A DNA stretch of 64,000 nt from JABACD01 sp047639675. GTDB lineage: Bacteria > Planctomycetota > UBA1135 > GCA-002686595. This document shows, in pieces, positions 17,099 to 25,707 of this stretch (positions within the stretch are counted from its first letter, which is position 1; every line of letters starts with the position of its first letter). A program made the position numbers and the translations under genes. Below the pieces are notes generated by a model. The model was not told where the DNA came from. It worked only from the letters and a program-made list of their open reading frames with translations, and ran no database searches. The stretch lies in NCBI GenBank assembly GCA_047639675.1, contig JBLIOI010000005.1:20313-84312 (forward strand), in the 5' to 3' direction.

Positions 17099-18457
17099 TC
17101 ACTCCGGTGTACCCAAAAGGGCCACAATCTGGTCCCGGCGTTCATCTCGTAATTCGGCGCTGGAAGCCTCCAAATTCAGTCGAAGCAGAGGCTCAGTATT
17201 CGACAATCTAACATTGAACCACCACCAAGACTCTGAATCGAGGTCCCCGTACTCGACGGTGATGCCATCCAGCTCGTCTTGCTGACCATCCGCGAAGGTC
17301 GATTTTAGCTGAGCAATGGCAGCCTCCTTGTCCTCAACGCGGAAATTAATCTCCCCGGTCGAGTGATAGCGGCGAAGATCGCTGACCAACTCTGACATGC
17401 TCTTGCCCTCGTTTTCCGGCGAGGTCAACACGTTCAGCGCCGAGACCATCGCCAAGACTCCCGAGTCAGTGGTGAAGTTATCAGCGAAGTAGAAGTGACC
17501 GGACAGCTCACCACCGAATACCGCGCCGCGCTCGCGCATGGTCGCTTTGATGAAGGAGTGTCCAACTCGATCACGAATTGGAATGCCACCTGCCTTGGCG
17601 ATCTCTTCCTTAACCACCCAAGAGGATCGCAAGTCATAGACAATCGGAACCCCCTGCCCTTCCTTCAGATAAATCTGCGCCAAGAGCGCCGTCATCAAAT
17701 CTGCAGAGATCGTCTTGCCCGTTTCATCAACGAAACAGCAACGGTCTGCATCTCCATCAAAGCTGACACCAAAGCGCGCGCCAGAAGAAGCGATGACCTC
17801 ACGTACATAGTCGAGGTTTTCTTCCTTGAGCGGATTGGCCTCATGGATCGGGAAGGTTCCATCGGGCTCCATCAGGATGGTCGTCGCTTTGACTTGCGGC
17901 AGCCTCTCAAGGATCGACGGCAGGGTGTAGCCCGCCATGCCATTCGAGGCATCAATCGCCAGTTTAATCTCACTACCGATCTTGGAGAAACTCGCCACAT
18001 GATCTGCATACGCGTCCAACAGATCCACCTCGCGCACCTGACCGCGCTGGGCTACTGCACCGGCATAGCTCCCTGCGCACATCTTTTCGATCTCGAGGAT
18101 TCCATTAGCGGCAGAAATAGGTGTTGCCCCCTTGCCGCACAACTTCATCCCGTTGTACTCGCCCGGGTTGTGGCTCGCAGTAACGACCAGTCCCCCATCA
18201 CAATCTTGAGAACCGATTGCGTAGTAGGTCATAGGCGTTGAAGCCAAGCCGATGTCAATCACATCGCAACCTGCATCACGAATTCCATCGATAACGGCCC
18301 TCGCCATTTCCGGTGAATGGGTTCTCGCATCCCGTCCAAGCACAAGGGTCTTAGCATCCAACATGCGCGCAAAGGAGTGACCAATTTTGCGCGCAAGCTC
18401 TGTATCAAGTTCGCTGGGTACCAGTCCCCGAATGTCGTAAGCCTTGAAGATTCCCAT
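17099..18457 (-). CDS. Phosphomannomutase/phosphoglucomutase
   Basis: 452 residues, typical of the alpha-D-phosphohexomutase family (ManB/AlgC type). The phosphoserine loop VVTASHNPGEYNGMK puts the catalytic Ser at 95. The Mg2+ loop SFDGDADRC lies at 232-240, the sugar-specificity loop GGELSGHFYF at 315-324, and the C-terminal phosphate-binding segment RLSNTEPLLRLN is present. It interconverts hexose 1- and 6-phosphates, feeding GDP-mannose or UDP-glucose synthesis for the surface glycans suggested elsewhere in the window. The GELSGH loop and overall length fit dual PMM/PGM enzymes, but substrate preference cannot be settled from sequence. It appears monocistronic. Confidence 0.92.
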   Translation of the reverse strand: MGIFKAYDIRGLVPSELDTELARKIGHSFARMLDAKTLVLGRDARTHSPEMARAVIDGIRDAGCDVIDIGLASTPMTYYAIGSQDCDGGLVVTASHNPGEYNGMKLCGKGATPISAANGILEIEKMCAGSYAGAVAQRGQVREVDLLDAYADHVASFSKIGSEIKLAIDASNGMAGYTLPSILERLPQVKATTILMEPDGTFPIHEANPLKEENLDYVREVIASSGARFGVSFDGDADRCCFVDETGKTISADLMTALLAQIYLKEGQGVPIVYDLRSSWVVKEEIAKAGGIPIRDRVGHSFIKATMRERGAVFGGELSGHFYFADNFTTDSGVLAMVSALNVLTSPENEGKSMSELVSDLRRYHSTGEINFRVEDKEAAIAQLKSTFADGQQDELDGITVEYGDLDSESWWWFNVRLSNTEPLLRLNLEASSAELRDERRDQIVALLGTPE

Positions 18458-18524
18458 ATGGTGATTGAGCAGCGTATTAGTGCTGAGAGAAGGGCTGGGT
18501 GAATGAAACTATTCTTGCGGACTT

Positions 18525-19550
18525 CTAGCCCAAGATTTCAAGCATGGCAGCGTCCAAGCGCTCCACGTCTTCTGGTCCCACATCCATGTGGGTCACAAAG
18601 CGCAGCACTTTTTCGCCTAGAGGCATGACGTGCACACCGTGTCCATCAAGTGCGTCGGCCAGGGAGGCAGCATCAAAGCGCGAGTCCGAGACCCCAACCA
18701 TCACAAGATTGCTCTCGACCTCATCCGGCGGAACATTGAGCACGTCGAAGGCATCCAGCTTTTGAGCGAGCATCTTCGCCAACTCATGATCCTCCTTCAA
18801 GCGCTCGACATTCTCCTCAAGAGCGATGCGACCCGCAGCCGCGATTATGCCGGATTGCCGCATCCATCCACCGAGCCGTTTGCGTACCAACATGGCACGT
18901 TCGATGAACTCCGAATTGCCGGCGATGATTGAGCCAACCGGTGCGCCGAGGCCCTTTGACAGGCATATGGAAACAGAGTCGGCAGTCGCGGCCCACTCGC
19001 GTGCGGCGATCCCCGAAGCTGCAACCGCATTCGCCAAGCGCGCCCCATCCATGTGGACCGGGATACCAGCCGAATAGGCGACCTGATGCACACCTTGCAA
19101 GGCCTTGAGTGGAACCACGCGGCCCCCAGAACCCATGTGAGTCTGTTCGACGCAAACCAGCGTCGTATTAGGACAGTGAATCGAGGCGGGTTGTAGCGCG
19201 GCACGTACCTCGTCTGCATCCAAGGCACCCTTCGTTCCACGCAGCGTTCGCGTTTGCAAGCCGTGCAAGTAGCCGGTTGCACCCGCTTCATAATTCACGA
19301 TGTGAGATCCCGCTTCGGCGATGATTTCATCGCCGGGGCGTGTCCAGGAGCCAAGCGCAATCTGATTGGCCATCGTTCCCGAGGGCACGAATAGGGCCCT
19401 CTCCTTGCCAACCCAATTCGCGGCAAATTCCTGGAGAGCTTCAACCGTCGGGTCGCCGTCTAGAACATCGTCCCCGACCTCTGCTGACGCCATCGCCTCA
19501 CGCATCGCAGCACTCGGCCGCGTGACCGTATCACTTCGAAAATCGCTCAT
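18525..19550 (-). CDS. ltaE: Low-specificity L-threonine aldolase
   Basis: 341 residues. The PLP enzyme begins with the family's DFRSDTVTRPSAAMREAM. H83 stacks on the cofactor, MDGARLANA carries the PLP-contacting Asp and Arg, and the Schiff-base Lys is K199 in SICLSKGLGAPVGS. It cleaves L-threonine or L-allo-threonine to glycine and acetaldehyde, and can run serine/glycine interconversion. It lies only 6 bases after the stop of the upstream aminotransferase on the same strand, so the two form a small amino-acid operon. All core residues are intact. Confidence 0.93.
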   Translation of the reverse strand: MSDFRSDTVTRPSAAMREAMASAEVGDDVLDGDPTVEALQEFAANWVGKERALFVPSGTMANQIALGSWTRPGDEIIAEAGSHIVNYEAGATGYLHGLQTRTLRGTKGALDADEVRAALQPASIHCPNTTLVCVEQTHMGSGGRVVPLKALQGVHQVAYSAGIPVHMDGARLANAVAASGIAAREWAATADSVSICLSKGLGAPVGSIIAGNSEFIERAMLVRKRLGGWMRQSGIIAAAGRIALEENVERLKEDHELAKMLAQKLDAFDVLNVPPDEVESNLVMVGVSDSRFDAASLADALDGHGVHVMPLGEKVLRFVTHMDVGPEDVERLDAAMLEILG

Positions 19551-19556
19551 TCTGGG

Positions 19557-20708
19557 CTATGCCGGCTGTAGGCATTGGCGAACACGGCGCAAGCCTTCGC
19601 GGATGTTCTCTGCACTGTTCGCATAGCTAAAGCGCATGTAACCCTCGCCTAAGTGGCCGAAGCTTGACCCTGAAATGCTGGCAACGCCAGCGTCGTTCAA
19701 GAAACGCGTTTCCAGTTCGGCCGAACTGAGCCCCGTGCCACTGGTGTTAGCAAAAGCGTAGAAGGCCCCCTTCGGTGTTGTGCAACTGAAGCCTTCAATC
19801 TTGTTCAGCTCTTCGACGATGATCGCGCGGCGTTCATCAAAGGCCGTCCGCATTCGATCCACTGCATCCTGCGGTCCGCGCAAAGCTTCGATGCCAGCGA
19901 TCTGTGTTGCGGCGTTGGTGCACGAATTGGTATTGATCTGCATACGTTCCGCGTGCGCGATCAGCTGGTCGGGCCAAACTCCGTAGCCCAAGCGCCAACC
20001 AGTCATGGCATAGGTCTTGCTCCAACCGTCAAGCAAGATCGTGCGCTCCCGCAGTGCCTCGAATTCAAGGAACGAAACGTGCTCCTCACCGTCGTACAAC
20101 AAGCGCGAGTAGATTTCGTCCGCCAAGACGAAGACGTTCGGGAACTTCTCAAGTCCTTTCGCTAAGGCCTCCAACTCTGAGCGTTGCACCACGCCGCCGG
20201 TGGGGTTTGCGGGAGTGTTGAGAATGATCAAGCGCGTCTTGTCATTGATCTTGGCCAGGACCTTTTCCGCACTGAATGAGAAGCCATTCTTCTCCTCCAG
20301 CTCAATCGGTACCGCAGTCGCACCGGAGTACTTGATGACTGACTCGTAGATCGGAAAACCCGGGTTGGGATAGAGGATCTCGGTGCCCGGTTCGCCAAAC
20401 ATCATGATCGCGAAGAACATCGTCGGTTTGCCGCCAGGCACGATCATGACGTTCTCCGCATTGACCTCTACCTTGCGGTACTTTGCGATGTCCTCGCAGA
20501 CGGCTTCGCGCAGATCCATAATCCCCATGGCTGGCGTGTAGGAGTGGTAACCGTCCTTGAGCGCCTTGCGACCGGCCTCGACAATGTTCTCCGGCGTGCG
20601 GAAATCCGGCGCACCGATGTGAAGATGGATGATGTCCTTGCCTTGGGCCTCGAGGGCTTTGGCTTTGGCCAGGACTTCAAAGGCTGTCTCGGTCCCAAGT
20701 TGGGACAT
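19557..20708 (-). CDS. Class I/II PLP-dependent aminotransferase (aspartate-aminotransferase type)
   Basis: 383 residues from ATG (MSQLGTETAFEVLAKAKAL); a GTG six codons earlier is possible. Fold-type I transaminase motifs are complete: GAPDFRTPENI, PGGKPTMFFAIM, the substrate loop YPNPGFPIYES, LNTPANPTGGV, ADEIYSRLLYDGEEH, and the PLP lysine in LLDGWSKTYAMTGWRLG (K231). This is the subgroup annotated as aspartate or broad-range aminotransferases. The exact amino donor cannot be read. It leads the pair with threonine aldolase and is divergent from a HEAT-repeat lipoprotein gene. Confidence 0.88.
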   Translation of the reverse strand: MSQLGTETAFEVLAKAKALEAQGKDIIHLHIGAPDFRTPENIVEAGRKALKDGYHSYTPAMGIMDLREAVCEDIAKYRKVEVNAENVMIVPGGKPTMFFAIMMFGEPGTEILYPNPGFPIYESVIKYSGATAVPIELEEKNGFSFSAEKVLAKINDKTRLIILNTPANPTGGVVQRSELEALAKGLEKFPNVFVLADEIYSRLLYDGEEHVSFLEFEALRERTILLDGWSKTYAMTGWRLGYGVWPDQLIAHAERMQINTNSCTNAATQIAGIEALRGPQDAVDRMRTAFDERRAIIVEELNKIEGFSCTTPKGAFYAFANTSGTGLSSAELETRFLNDAGVASISGSSFGHLGEGYMRFSYANSAENIREGLRRVRQCLQPA

Positions 20709-20873
20709 ACGGTGGGCTAGCTGCACAGGTGGCTATAGTGTCTGGGGGATCCTTCAGGAAGACGCGTGAATTGGCGCACAGGATACGACTGCGGACGTGA
20801 ACTGGTCAACTGCCAGGCCCAGTCTCACGGGTACCTCGAGTAGAAATGTAGGCCAGAGGGCCCAGGGCTGCTA

Positions 20874-20890
20874 GCCGGATGAAATCCGGC
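20874..20890. other. 7-bp stem, triloop hairpin in a divergent leader
   Basis: gccggat-gaa-atccggc forms a perfect 7-bp stem about 57 bases upstream of the ATG of the HEAT lipoprotein gene. It would lie in the 5' leader if transcription starts upstream. There is no T-tract, so it is not an intrinsic terminator. A regulatory role is unproven. Confidence 0.35.
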
Positions 20891-20947
20891 GGGTGGGAGC
20901 TAATGACCATCGACACGCACGGCTCCGTCCTGGACAATTCCGCTCGT

Positions 20948-22285
20948 ATGACGATTCTGCAATTCACTGGGGCAAGGTGGCTGCTCTCCTGCGCCCTCTG
21001 CCTGCCAATTATTGCGGCCTGCTCCAAGAGCGAGGCCCACTTTGAGTTCTATCCGGCCCTGAGCCAGGGGCTGGAAGCGATGCAGGAGAAAGTCGGGCGA
21101 GAAGGCCCTGACTCAGACGCCGAAGTCATCAATTCACTAGCTCTCCTTGCAAGCAATGTGAACAGCAGCCAACAGACACGCATTGATGCTTGTGCTGAGC
21201 TCGCAACTTTGGCTTCGCCCCTATCCGTCAACCACCTCCTACAACTCTGCGAACGGGCGCCGGAGGATTGGCTTCGTTCTCAAGCCGCGTGGGGCTTGGG
21301 CCAGACCAATCAAGCTTGGGCCATGCTTCGCCTGCTCGCGCGACTCCAAGATGAATACGAGCAAGAAGTGCGTCTTTGGATTGCCTTTGCACTAGCCGAG
21401 TTACGCAATTACACGGGAATCGAGCTCTTGTGGAAGCTGCAAAGCGATGGACGAACAGCAGTCGTTCGCGAGACTGCAACTCAACTTTTGCAGGAAATTG
21501 TTGCGAACTCAGGCGCAGAGAGCTTCGATGAACTCTGGCTCCTGTGGCGATCCGGAGAGGCACACACGATGACTCCCATGTCGGAGCAAAGCCCACGATA
21601 TAAGCGTGCCATCTGGCAAGAGATCGCCAAGCTGTCATTCCCTAATTCTGATAGCGCGAGCTACGTCCTCGCAAACCTTGGCAGCTCCGCCGCAGGAATC
21701 CTGGCAAGTGCTTTGCACGATAACGACCCACAGATTCGCGTCGGGGCCGCGCGCGCCTTGGCAGGTATGCACGGCCGCGCGAGCGCTGCGGGCCCGGCAC
21801 TTACGCTTGCACTTACGGAACCTAGCTTGGCAATCCAAGCTGCCTGCGCTCTGGGCCTGGTCGCCTATCCGACATGCGAGCCCATCCTGCGCGACCTGTT
21901 GGAGGATGAAGAAACCCCCGCAGAATTACGATTGGCATGCGCAAAGGCGCTTGGACAGATTGGGCTTGGCGCCTCCGCGAACGCCCTTAGGCACTCACTG
22001 GCAGACGGTTCGCCGGACCTGCAACAAGCCAGCGCTGAAGCCTTGATGCAAATTGGGCTTGGGCGAGATGCGGCTGATTTCTTGCTCGCGGCACTGCTCG
22101 ACAAGAACGCCAATCAGTCGGCCGCGGAACGTACATTGGAGCAATGGCTGAAATCAAGCAACAAGCCAGGTGTCGCGCGCGTCCACCAAGAATGGCTCGA
22201 CCAAAAATCTTCCAGCAATGGCGAACGCTTCAAAGCGCGCGCCCAGTTGCTTCAACGCAACTGGGATCAGCTGAAAGGCTTGTAG
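20948..22285 (+). CDS. HEAT-repeat lipoprotein
   Basis: 445 residues from the internal ATG (MTILQFTGARWLLSCALC), chosen because it yields a clean lipoprotein signal ending in PIIAACSKS, with the lipidated Cys in the lipobox IAAC. The mature part is a chain of HEAT/PBS-lyase-type helix pairs: EDWLRSQAAWGLGQTNQAW, IRVGAARALAGMHGRA, LAIQAACALGLVAYP, LRLACAKALGQIGLGA and LQQASAEALMQIGLGRDA. In the middle, SFDELWLLWRSGEA resembles the Trp-rich segment ending other HEAT proteins here. A membrane-anchored scaffold is inferred. Its 3' end overlaps the convergent UbiA-family gene by 19 bases. Confidence 0.75.
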   Translation: MTILQFTGARWLLSCALCLPIIAACSKSEAHFEFYPALSQGLEAMQEKVGREGPDSDAEVINSLALLASNVNSSQQTRIDACAELATLASPLSVNHLLQLCERAPEDWLRSQAAWGLGQTNQAWAMLRLLARLQDEYEQEVRLWIAFALAELRNYTGIELLWKLQSDGRTAVVRETATQLLQEIVANSGAESFDELWLLWRSGEAHTMTPMSEQSPRYKRAIWQEIAKLSFPNSDSASYVLANLGSSAAGILASALHDNDPQIRVGAARALAGMHGRASAAGPALTLALTEPSLAIQAACALGLVAYPTCEPILRDLLEDEETPAELRLACAKALGQIGLGASANALRHSLADGSPDLQQASAEALMQIGLGRDAADFLLAALLDKNANQSAAERTLEQWLKSSNKPGVARVHQEWLDQKSSSNGERFKARAQLLQRNWDQLKGL

Positions 22286-23172
22286 AGCGAATAGACCACC
22301 ACAGCCAACCAACCGAGACCGGTTAGAAAGAAGGTCAGGTCGCCACCAAGCAAGATCTTGGTCGGGCTGCCGCCGCCCTTTTGGGTTTGTACCAAGAGCA
22401 AGTAACGCCCCAAGCCAAAGACCACGAAGGGCACGGTCCAAACCAAAATGTGATCCGCACCGAACTTAAATTTCGTCGCATCGGAGACCGTGTACATCGT
22501 GTACGAGATAATCGTACAAGACGCCAACAGGGTGATCATCTGGTTCAAGAAGTCGGCGTTGTACTCGCGCAGGATCCTGCGATGCTCGGCTGCGTTTTCG
22601 CCCAAGAGGTCTGTCTCCGCCTTGCGCTTGCACAGCGCCAAGAACAGCGAGAGAAATAAGGTGCACAAGAAGAGCCAATGCGAGACAGGAACTCCGATCG
22701 CAAGCGCGCCACCTTCCACCCGAAAGAGAAAGCCTGCTGCAATGCAAAATGCATCCACCAACACGATGTGCTTGAGCTTGACGCTGTAGAAGAAATTGAG
22801 CGTGACATAAGCCAGCACAATCCAGATCACGCCAATCGGCTGACCGCCAGCCGCAAGCGCACAGGCGACAGCTCCGGCAAAGCAAGCGGCGGAAACCATC
22901 CAAGCACTCGAGATCTCTAGCTCCCCCGCCGCGATCGGTCGCTTGCATTTTTCTGGGTGCTTGCGATCGCTCTCGACATCCATGATGTCGTTGACCAGGT
23001 AGATGGTCGAAGATCCCAGACAGAAGGCTGCGATTGCGAACAGAGTCGCAATCACACTCGTCTGATCAATCGTGAATCCCTCGCCGCCGGCAAATAGGAT
23101 CGCGGCCAAGACAAAGATGTTCTTGACCCACTGGTGCGGGCGCATGGCCCGGATAACGGCGCTGGGACTCAT
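22267..23172 (-). CDS. UbiA-family prenyltransferase, decaprenyl-phosphate phosphoribosyltransferase-like
   Basis: 301 residues from ATG (MSPSAVIRAMRPHQWVKN); an upstream GTG gives 11 more. The opening RPHQWVKNIFVLAAILF and the first Asp-rich motif VNDIMDVESDRKHPEKCKRPIAAG are typical of the UbiA subgroup containing Rv3806c-type phosphoribosyltransferases. Eight to nine hydrophobic helices follow, with a second Asp-containing loop (YNADFLNQMI). In actinobacteria this family adds phosphoribose to polyprenyl phosphate for arabinan synthesis; outside them it likely makes another polyprenyl-linked sugar. No DprE1/DprE2 epimerase gene is visible. It is an inner-membrane enzyme, possibly part of the glycan supply. 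Confidence 0.8.
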   Translation of the reverse strand: MSPSAVIRAMRPHQWVKNIFVLAAILFAGGEGFTIDQTSVIATLFAIAAFCLGSSTIYLVNDIMDVESDRKHPEKCKRPIAAGELEISSAWMVSAACFAGAVACALAAGGQPIGVIWIVLAYVTLNFFYSVKLKHIVLVDAFCIAAGFLFRVEGGALAIGVPVSHWLFLCTLFLSLFLALCKRKAETDLLGENAAEHRRILREYNADFLNQMITLLASCTIISYTMYTVSDATKFKFGADHILVWTVPFVVFGLGRYLLLVQTQKGGGSPTKILLGGDLTFFLTGLGWLAVVVYSLYKPFS

Positions 23173-23256
23173 TGAGGGGTAATTTAGGGGGTTTGCAGGA
23201 CCCACGAAGGGCTTCCATCGGCCCCCTTGGGCCAGAAGCTTGAGCTTGTAGCTGCC

Positions 23257-23931
23257 TTAGTCCAGGCTCAGTACTTGGAGCTTCTCGAGGGGCGACTCGG
23301 GCCCTACGTAAAGGATCTCCTCGTCTTCGTCGATTACGCCCTCTTGGGTCATCGTGAACAGCTCGATGCCGCGTACGGCACCGTCCCCGTAAAGCACGTT
23401 AGTGGTGGTCGCGTGGTTCATCTCGCCGCCGTCGTTGTCATCAGCAACGAGCACCTGCTTACCACTCAGCTTGCGCAGGGGATAACTCATGGTGTCGCGT
23501 CCCGCGTAGCTGGAATAGGCTCCATCGATCATCTCCAAGTCCGAGTACCACTCTTCCCCGGGCAGATCGCCAATTTCCAATGCTCCCACGTCAACGCCCG
23601 GGCAAGTCAGTTTCTCGGCACTTTGGGGCGTGTTTTCCCAAGTTCCGCTGCTGATCAGGATCGCGAAGAAGCGCACTCCAGAGTTCTCCTTGTTCGGGAG
23701 ACGCCTGAACTTGATCTGGTAGGCGAGCAGACCCTTGTAGATCTCGCGCAGGTTCTGGCTGCAGCCGGTGACCCGTGCCTGGTCGATGGCTTCGGGAATC
23801 TTGGGGAGGAGGAAGGTCGCCAGGATCCCGATGATCAGAATCACCGCCAAGAGCTCGATCAGGGTGAAGCCAGCCTTACGTGCGGCCCGGATGAGGAGGC
23901 CATGACGCTGCATACGCGTGGGATAAATCAT
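23257..23931 (-). CDS. Type II secretion/type IV pilin-like pseudopilin
   Basis: 224 residues. The prepilin cleavage site is KAGFTLIELLAVILIIGILA: cut after G21, Phe at mature position 1, and the conserved Glu at position 5 (E26), followed by one hydrophobic helix. The globular part has GDLPGEEWYSD, YSSYAGRD, VLVADDNDGGEMNH and NVLYGDGAVRGIEL, the late VLYGDGxV strand common in planctomycete pilin-like proteins. It would be processed by a prepilin peptidase and displayed in the periplasm. No gsp or pil machinery genes adjoin it, so it is an orphan minor or major pseudopilin. Confidence 0.88.
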   Translation of the reverse strand: MIYPTRMQRHGLLIRAARKAGFTLIELLAVILIIGILATFLLPKIPEAIDQARVTGCSQNLREIYKGLLAYQIKFRRLPNKENSGVRFFAILISSGTWENTPQSAEKLTCPGVDVGALEIGDLPGEEWYSDLEMIDGAYSSYAGRDTMSYPLRKLSGKQVLVADDNDGGEMNHATTTNVLYGDGAVRGIELFTMTQEGVIDEDEEILYVGPESPLEKLQVLSLD

Positions 23932-24293
23932 GAGCGCGGTCGAAGTGGAATTGCTGATCGGAGGCGAGTTGCGGTGAAGACCAGCAACTAGGAGCTACAT
24001 TACTACCGCAGCAGGCCCCCAGAGTCACCTAGCCAGGCTTGTTCATGGGCCGATTTTCCAATAGTTCCGACAAGTCTCTTTAATAGCACTCTGCGGATTC
24101 TGGCCTCCCAAGCGACCCGTAGGGTCGTCCAGGACGTCAGAATCCGCAAAGGACTGTCAGCAGACGAGAACGGGGCCCAGGCGAGTGGTTGGGGTTGTTG
24201 ACACACGGCCCCAAGAACAAGTCTGGCCAGTTAGCAGCTGCTGTTTGGAATTCGTCCCATCCGAGCGAACGGACGGGACTTCAATCACTGCTT
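23932..24293. other. Gene-free interval between metK and the pseudopilin gene
   Basis: About 360 bases without a convincing gene. The clearest element is a two-tier hairpin at 24092-24148 (listed separately). Short open frames here have no recognisable protein features. The pilin promoter must lie in this interval. Confidence 0.6.
24092..24148 (-). other. Two-tier stem-loop downstream of metK / upstream of the pseudopilin
   Basis: An 11-bp perfect inverted repeat, tgcggattctg (24092-24102) with cagaatccgca (24138-24148), encloses a smaller hairpin cgaccc-gta-gggtcg (24113-24127). On the minus strand it lies about 145 bases after the metK stop and about 160 before the pilin start. There is no U-tract directly after the right arm. 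It could be a transcript-end stem, a leader structure or a small RNA. Confidence 0.5.
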
Positions 24294-25484
24294 TCAGCCC
24301 GCGTGGGATGAAACGGCGTCGGTTAGCTCTGCGATTTTCGAAGTGTTCTCCCAGGGGAACTCATCGCGACCGAAGTGCCCATGATAGGCAGTCTTCTCGT
24401 AGATCGGCTGCTTCAGTTGTAGGTCAGCGAGGATCCGAGCCGGGCGCAAGTCAAAGACTTCGCTGACGGCCTTGTCGAGAATCTCATCAGCGACCTTGCC
24501 GGTACCGAAGGTGTCGACGCGCAACGAAAGCGGCTTGGCCACGCCGATGGCGTAGGAGAGCTGTACTTCGCAACGATCGGCGAGACCGGCTGCAACCACG
24601 TTCTTGGCAACCCAGCGAGCGGCGTAAGCAGCTGAGCGATCGACCTTGGAAGGATCCTTGCCGGAGAAGGCGCCACCACCGTGACGGCCCATGCCACCGT
24701 AGGTGTCGACAATGATCTTGCGACCGGTCAGGCCGCAATCGCCGTGGGGCCCACCGATCACGAAGCGACCGGTCGGGTTGATGTGGTAGATCGTGTCATC
24801 GTCGAGGAATTCGGCGGGAATCACTTCCTTGATGCACTTCTCGAGCAGCTCGCGGCGAATCTCAGCCAAGACTTCAGCTTCAGTTTCCTTTCCGTTAACG
24901 TGCTCATCGTGTTGGGTGGAGATAACCACCGTGTGCACGCGCACCGGCTTGTCGCCCTCATACTCGACGGTGACCTGACTCTTGCTGTCGGGTCGCAGCC
25001 ACGGGAGAACTCCGTCCTGGCGCAATGCTGCAAGCTTCTCGACCAAGCGGTGCGAGTAGTGAATAGGGAAGGGCATCAAGCTCGGCGTCTCGTTACAAGC
25101 GTAACCAAACATCAAGCCTTGGTCGCCTGCGCCTTGCTCATCGTGCAAGCCTTCACCGGCTGTCACACCTTGACTGATGTCGGGCGATTGACGATCGATG
25201 GAAAGCATCACGGAACAAGTGTCACCGTTGATGCCGAAGGCGTCGTCGGTGTAACCGATGCGCTTGATTGTGTTGCGCACGATCGTCTGGTAGTCGATCA
25301 GCGCTTTGGTGGTGATCTCGCCAGCGATGACTGCGATGCCGGTGGTGATCATCGTTTCGCAAGCGACGCGACTATCGGGATCCTGGGCCAAAAGGGCATC
25401 GAGGATCGCATCCGAGATCTGATCAGCCACTTTGTCAGGGTGACCCATCGAAACGGACTCGGAAGTAAATAAACGTCGGACCAT
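24294..25484 (-). CDS. metK: S-adenosylmethionine synthetase
   Basis: 396 residues, full length. MetK landmarks in order are RRLFTSESVSMGHPDKVAD, the ATP/K+ segment with GEITTKALIDYQTIV, the signature GAGDQGLMFGYACNETP, DSKSQVTVEYEGDKPV, FVIGGPHGDCGLTGRKIIVD, YGGMGRHGGGAFSGKDPSK and YAARWVAKNVVAAGLADRC. It makes S-adenosylmethionine from methionine and ATP in the cytoplasm, the methyl donor for the methyltransferase encoded at 10.2-11.7 kb among others. It appears to have its own leader of about 220 bases. Confidence 0.98.
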   Translation of the reverse strand: MVRRLFTSESVSMGHPDKVADQISDAILDALLAQDPDSRVACETMITTGIAVIAGEITTKALIDYQTIVRNTIKRIGYTDDAFGINGDTCSVMLSIDRQSPDISQGVTAGEGLHDEQGAGDQGLMFGYACNETPSLMPFPIHYSHRLVEKLAALRQDGVLPWLRPDSKSQVTVEYEGDKPVRVHTVVISTQHDEHVNGKETEAEVLAEIRRELLEKCIKEVIPAEFLDDDTIYHINPTGRFVIGGPHGDCGLTGRKIIVDTYGGMGRHGGGAFSGKDPSKVDRSAAYAARWVAKNVVAAGLADRCEVQLSYAIGVAKPLSLRVDTFGTGKVADEILDKAVSEVFDLRPARILADLQLKQPIYEKTAYHGHFGRDEFPWENTSKIAELTDAVSSHAG

Positions 25485-25555
25485 TGGAAGCTGTCTAGGG
25501 GGTGTACGGCTAGGAATCTGTCACGAGCGAGCCCCGCTGGACTCGGTTCGGCTGA

Positions 25556-25570
25556 GGGAGCGATGCTCCC
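25556..25570 (-). other. 6-bp hairpin in the metK leader region
   Basis: gggagc-gat-gctccc, a perfect 6-bp stem with triloop, lies about 75 bases upstream of the metK ATG. It is not followed by a T-run in the metK direction. I could not match the surrounding sequence to a known SAM riboswitch class, so it is listed only as a leader structure. Confidence 0.3.
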
Positions 25571-25707
25571 ATGTCGTCCCTTTATTGTCGGACGATGGCC
25601 AAACGAGTCTGAAGCCCGCGCTGGTGAGCCGATTAGGATAAAGCCCGAAGGTGGGATCGCTCAAGCCCCCAGGGGAATTCTCTCGAGCTTCCACCACTTA
25701 GAAACAG

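Noticed and set aside
24681..25472. Long open frame antisense to metK
   Set aside because: Same reason: a frame shadow of a conserved gene with no independent protein features.
25485..25707. SAM riboswitch upstream of metK
   Set aside because: Only a single 6-bp hairpin is clear; I could not fit the conserved cores of the SAM classes I know. A covariance-model scan would decide.
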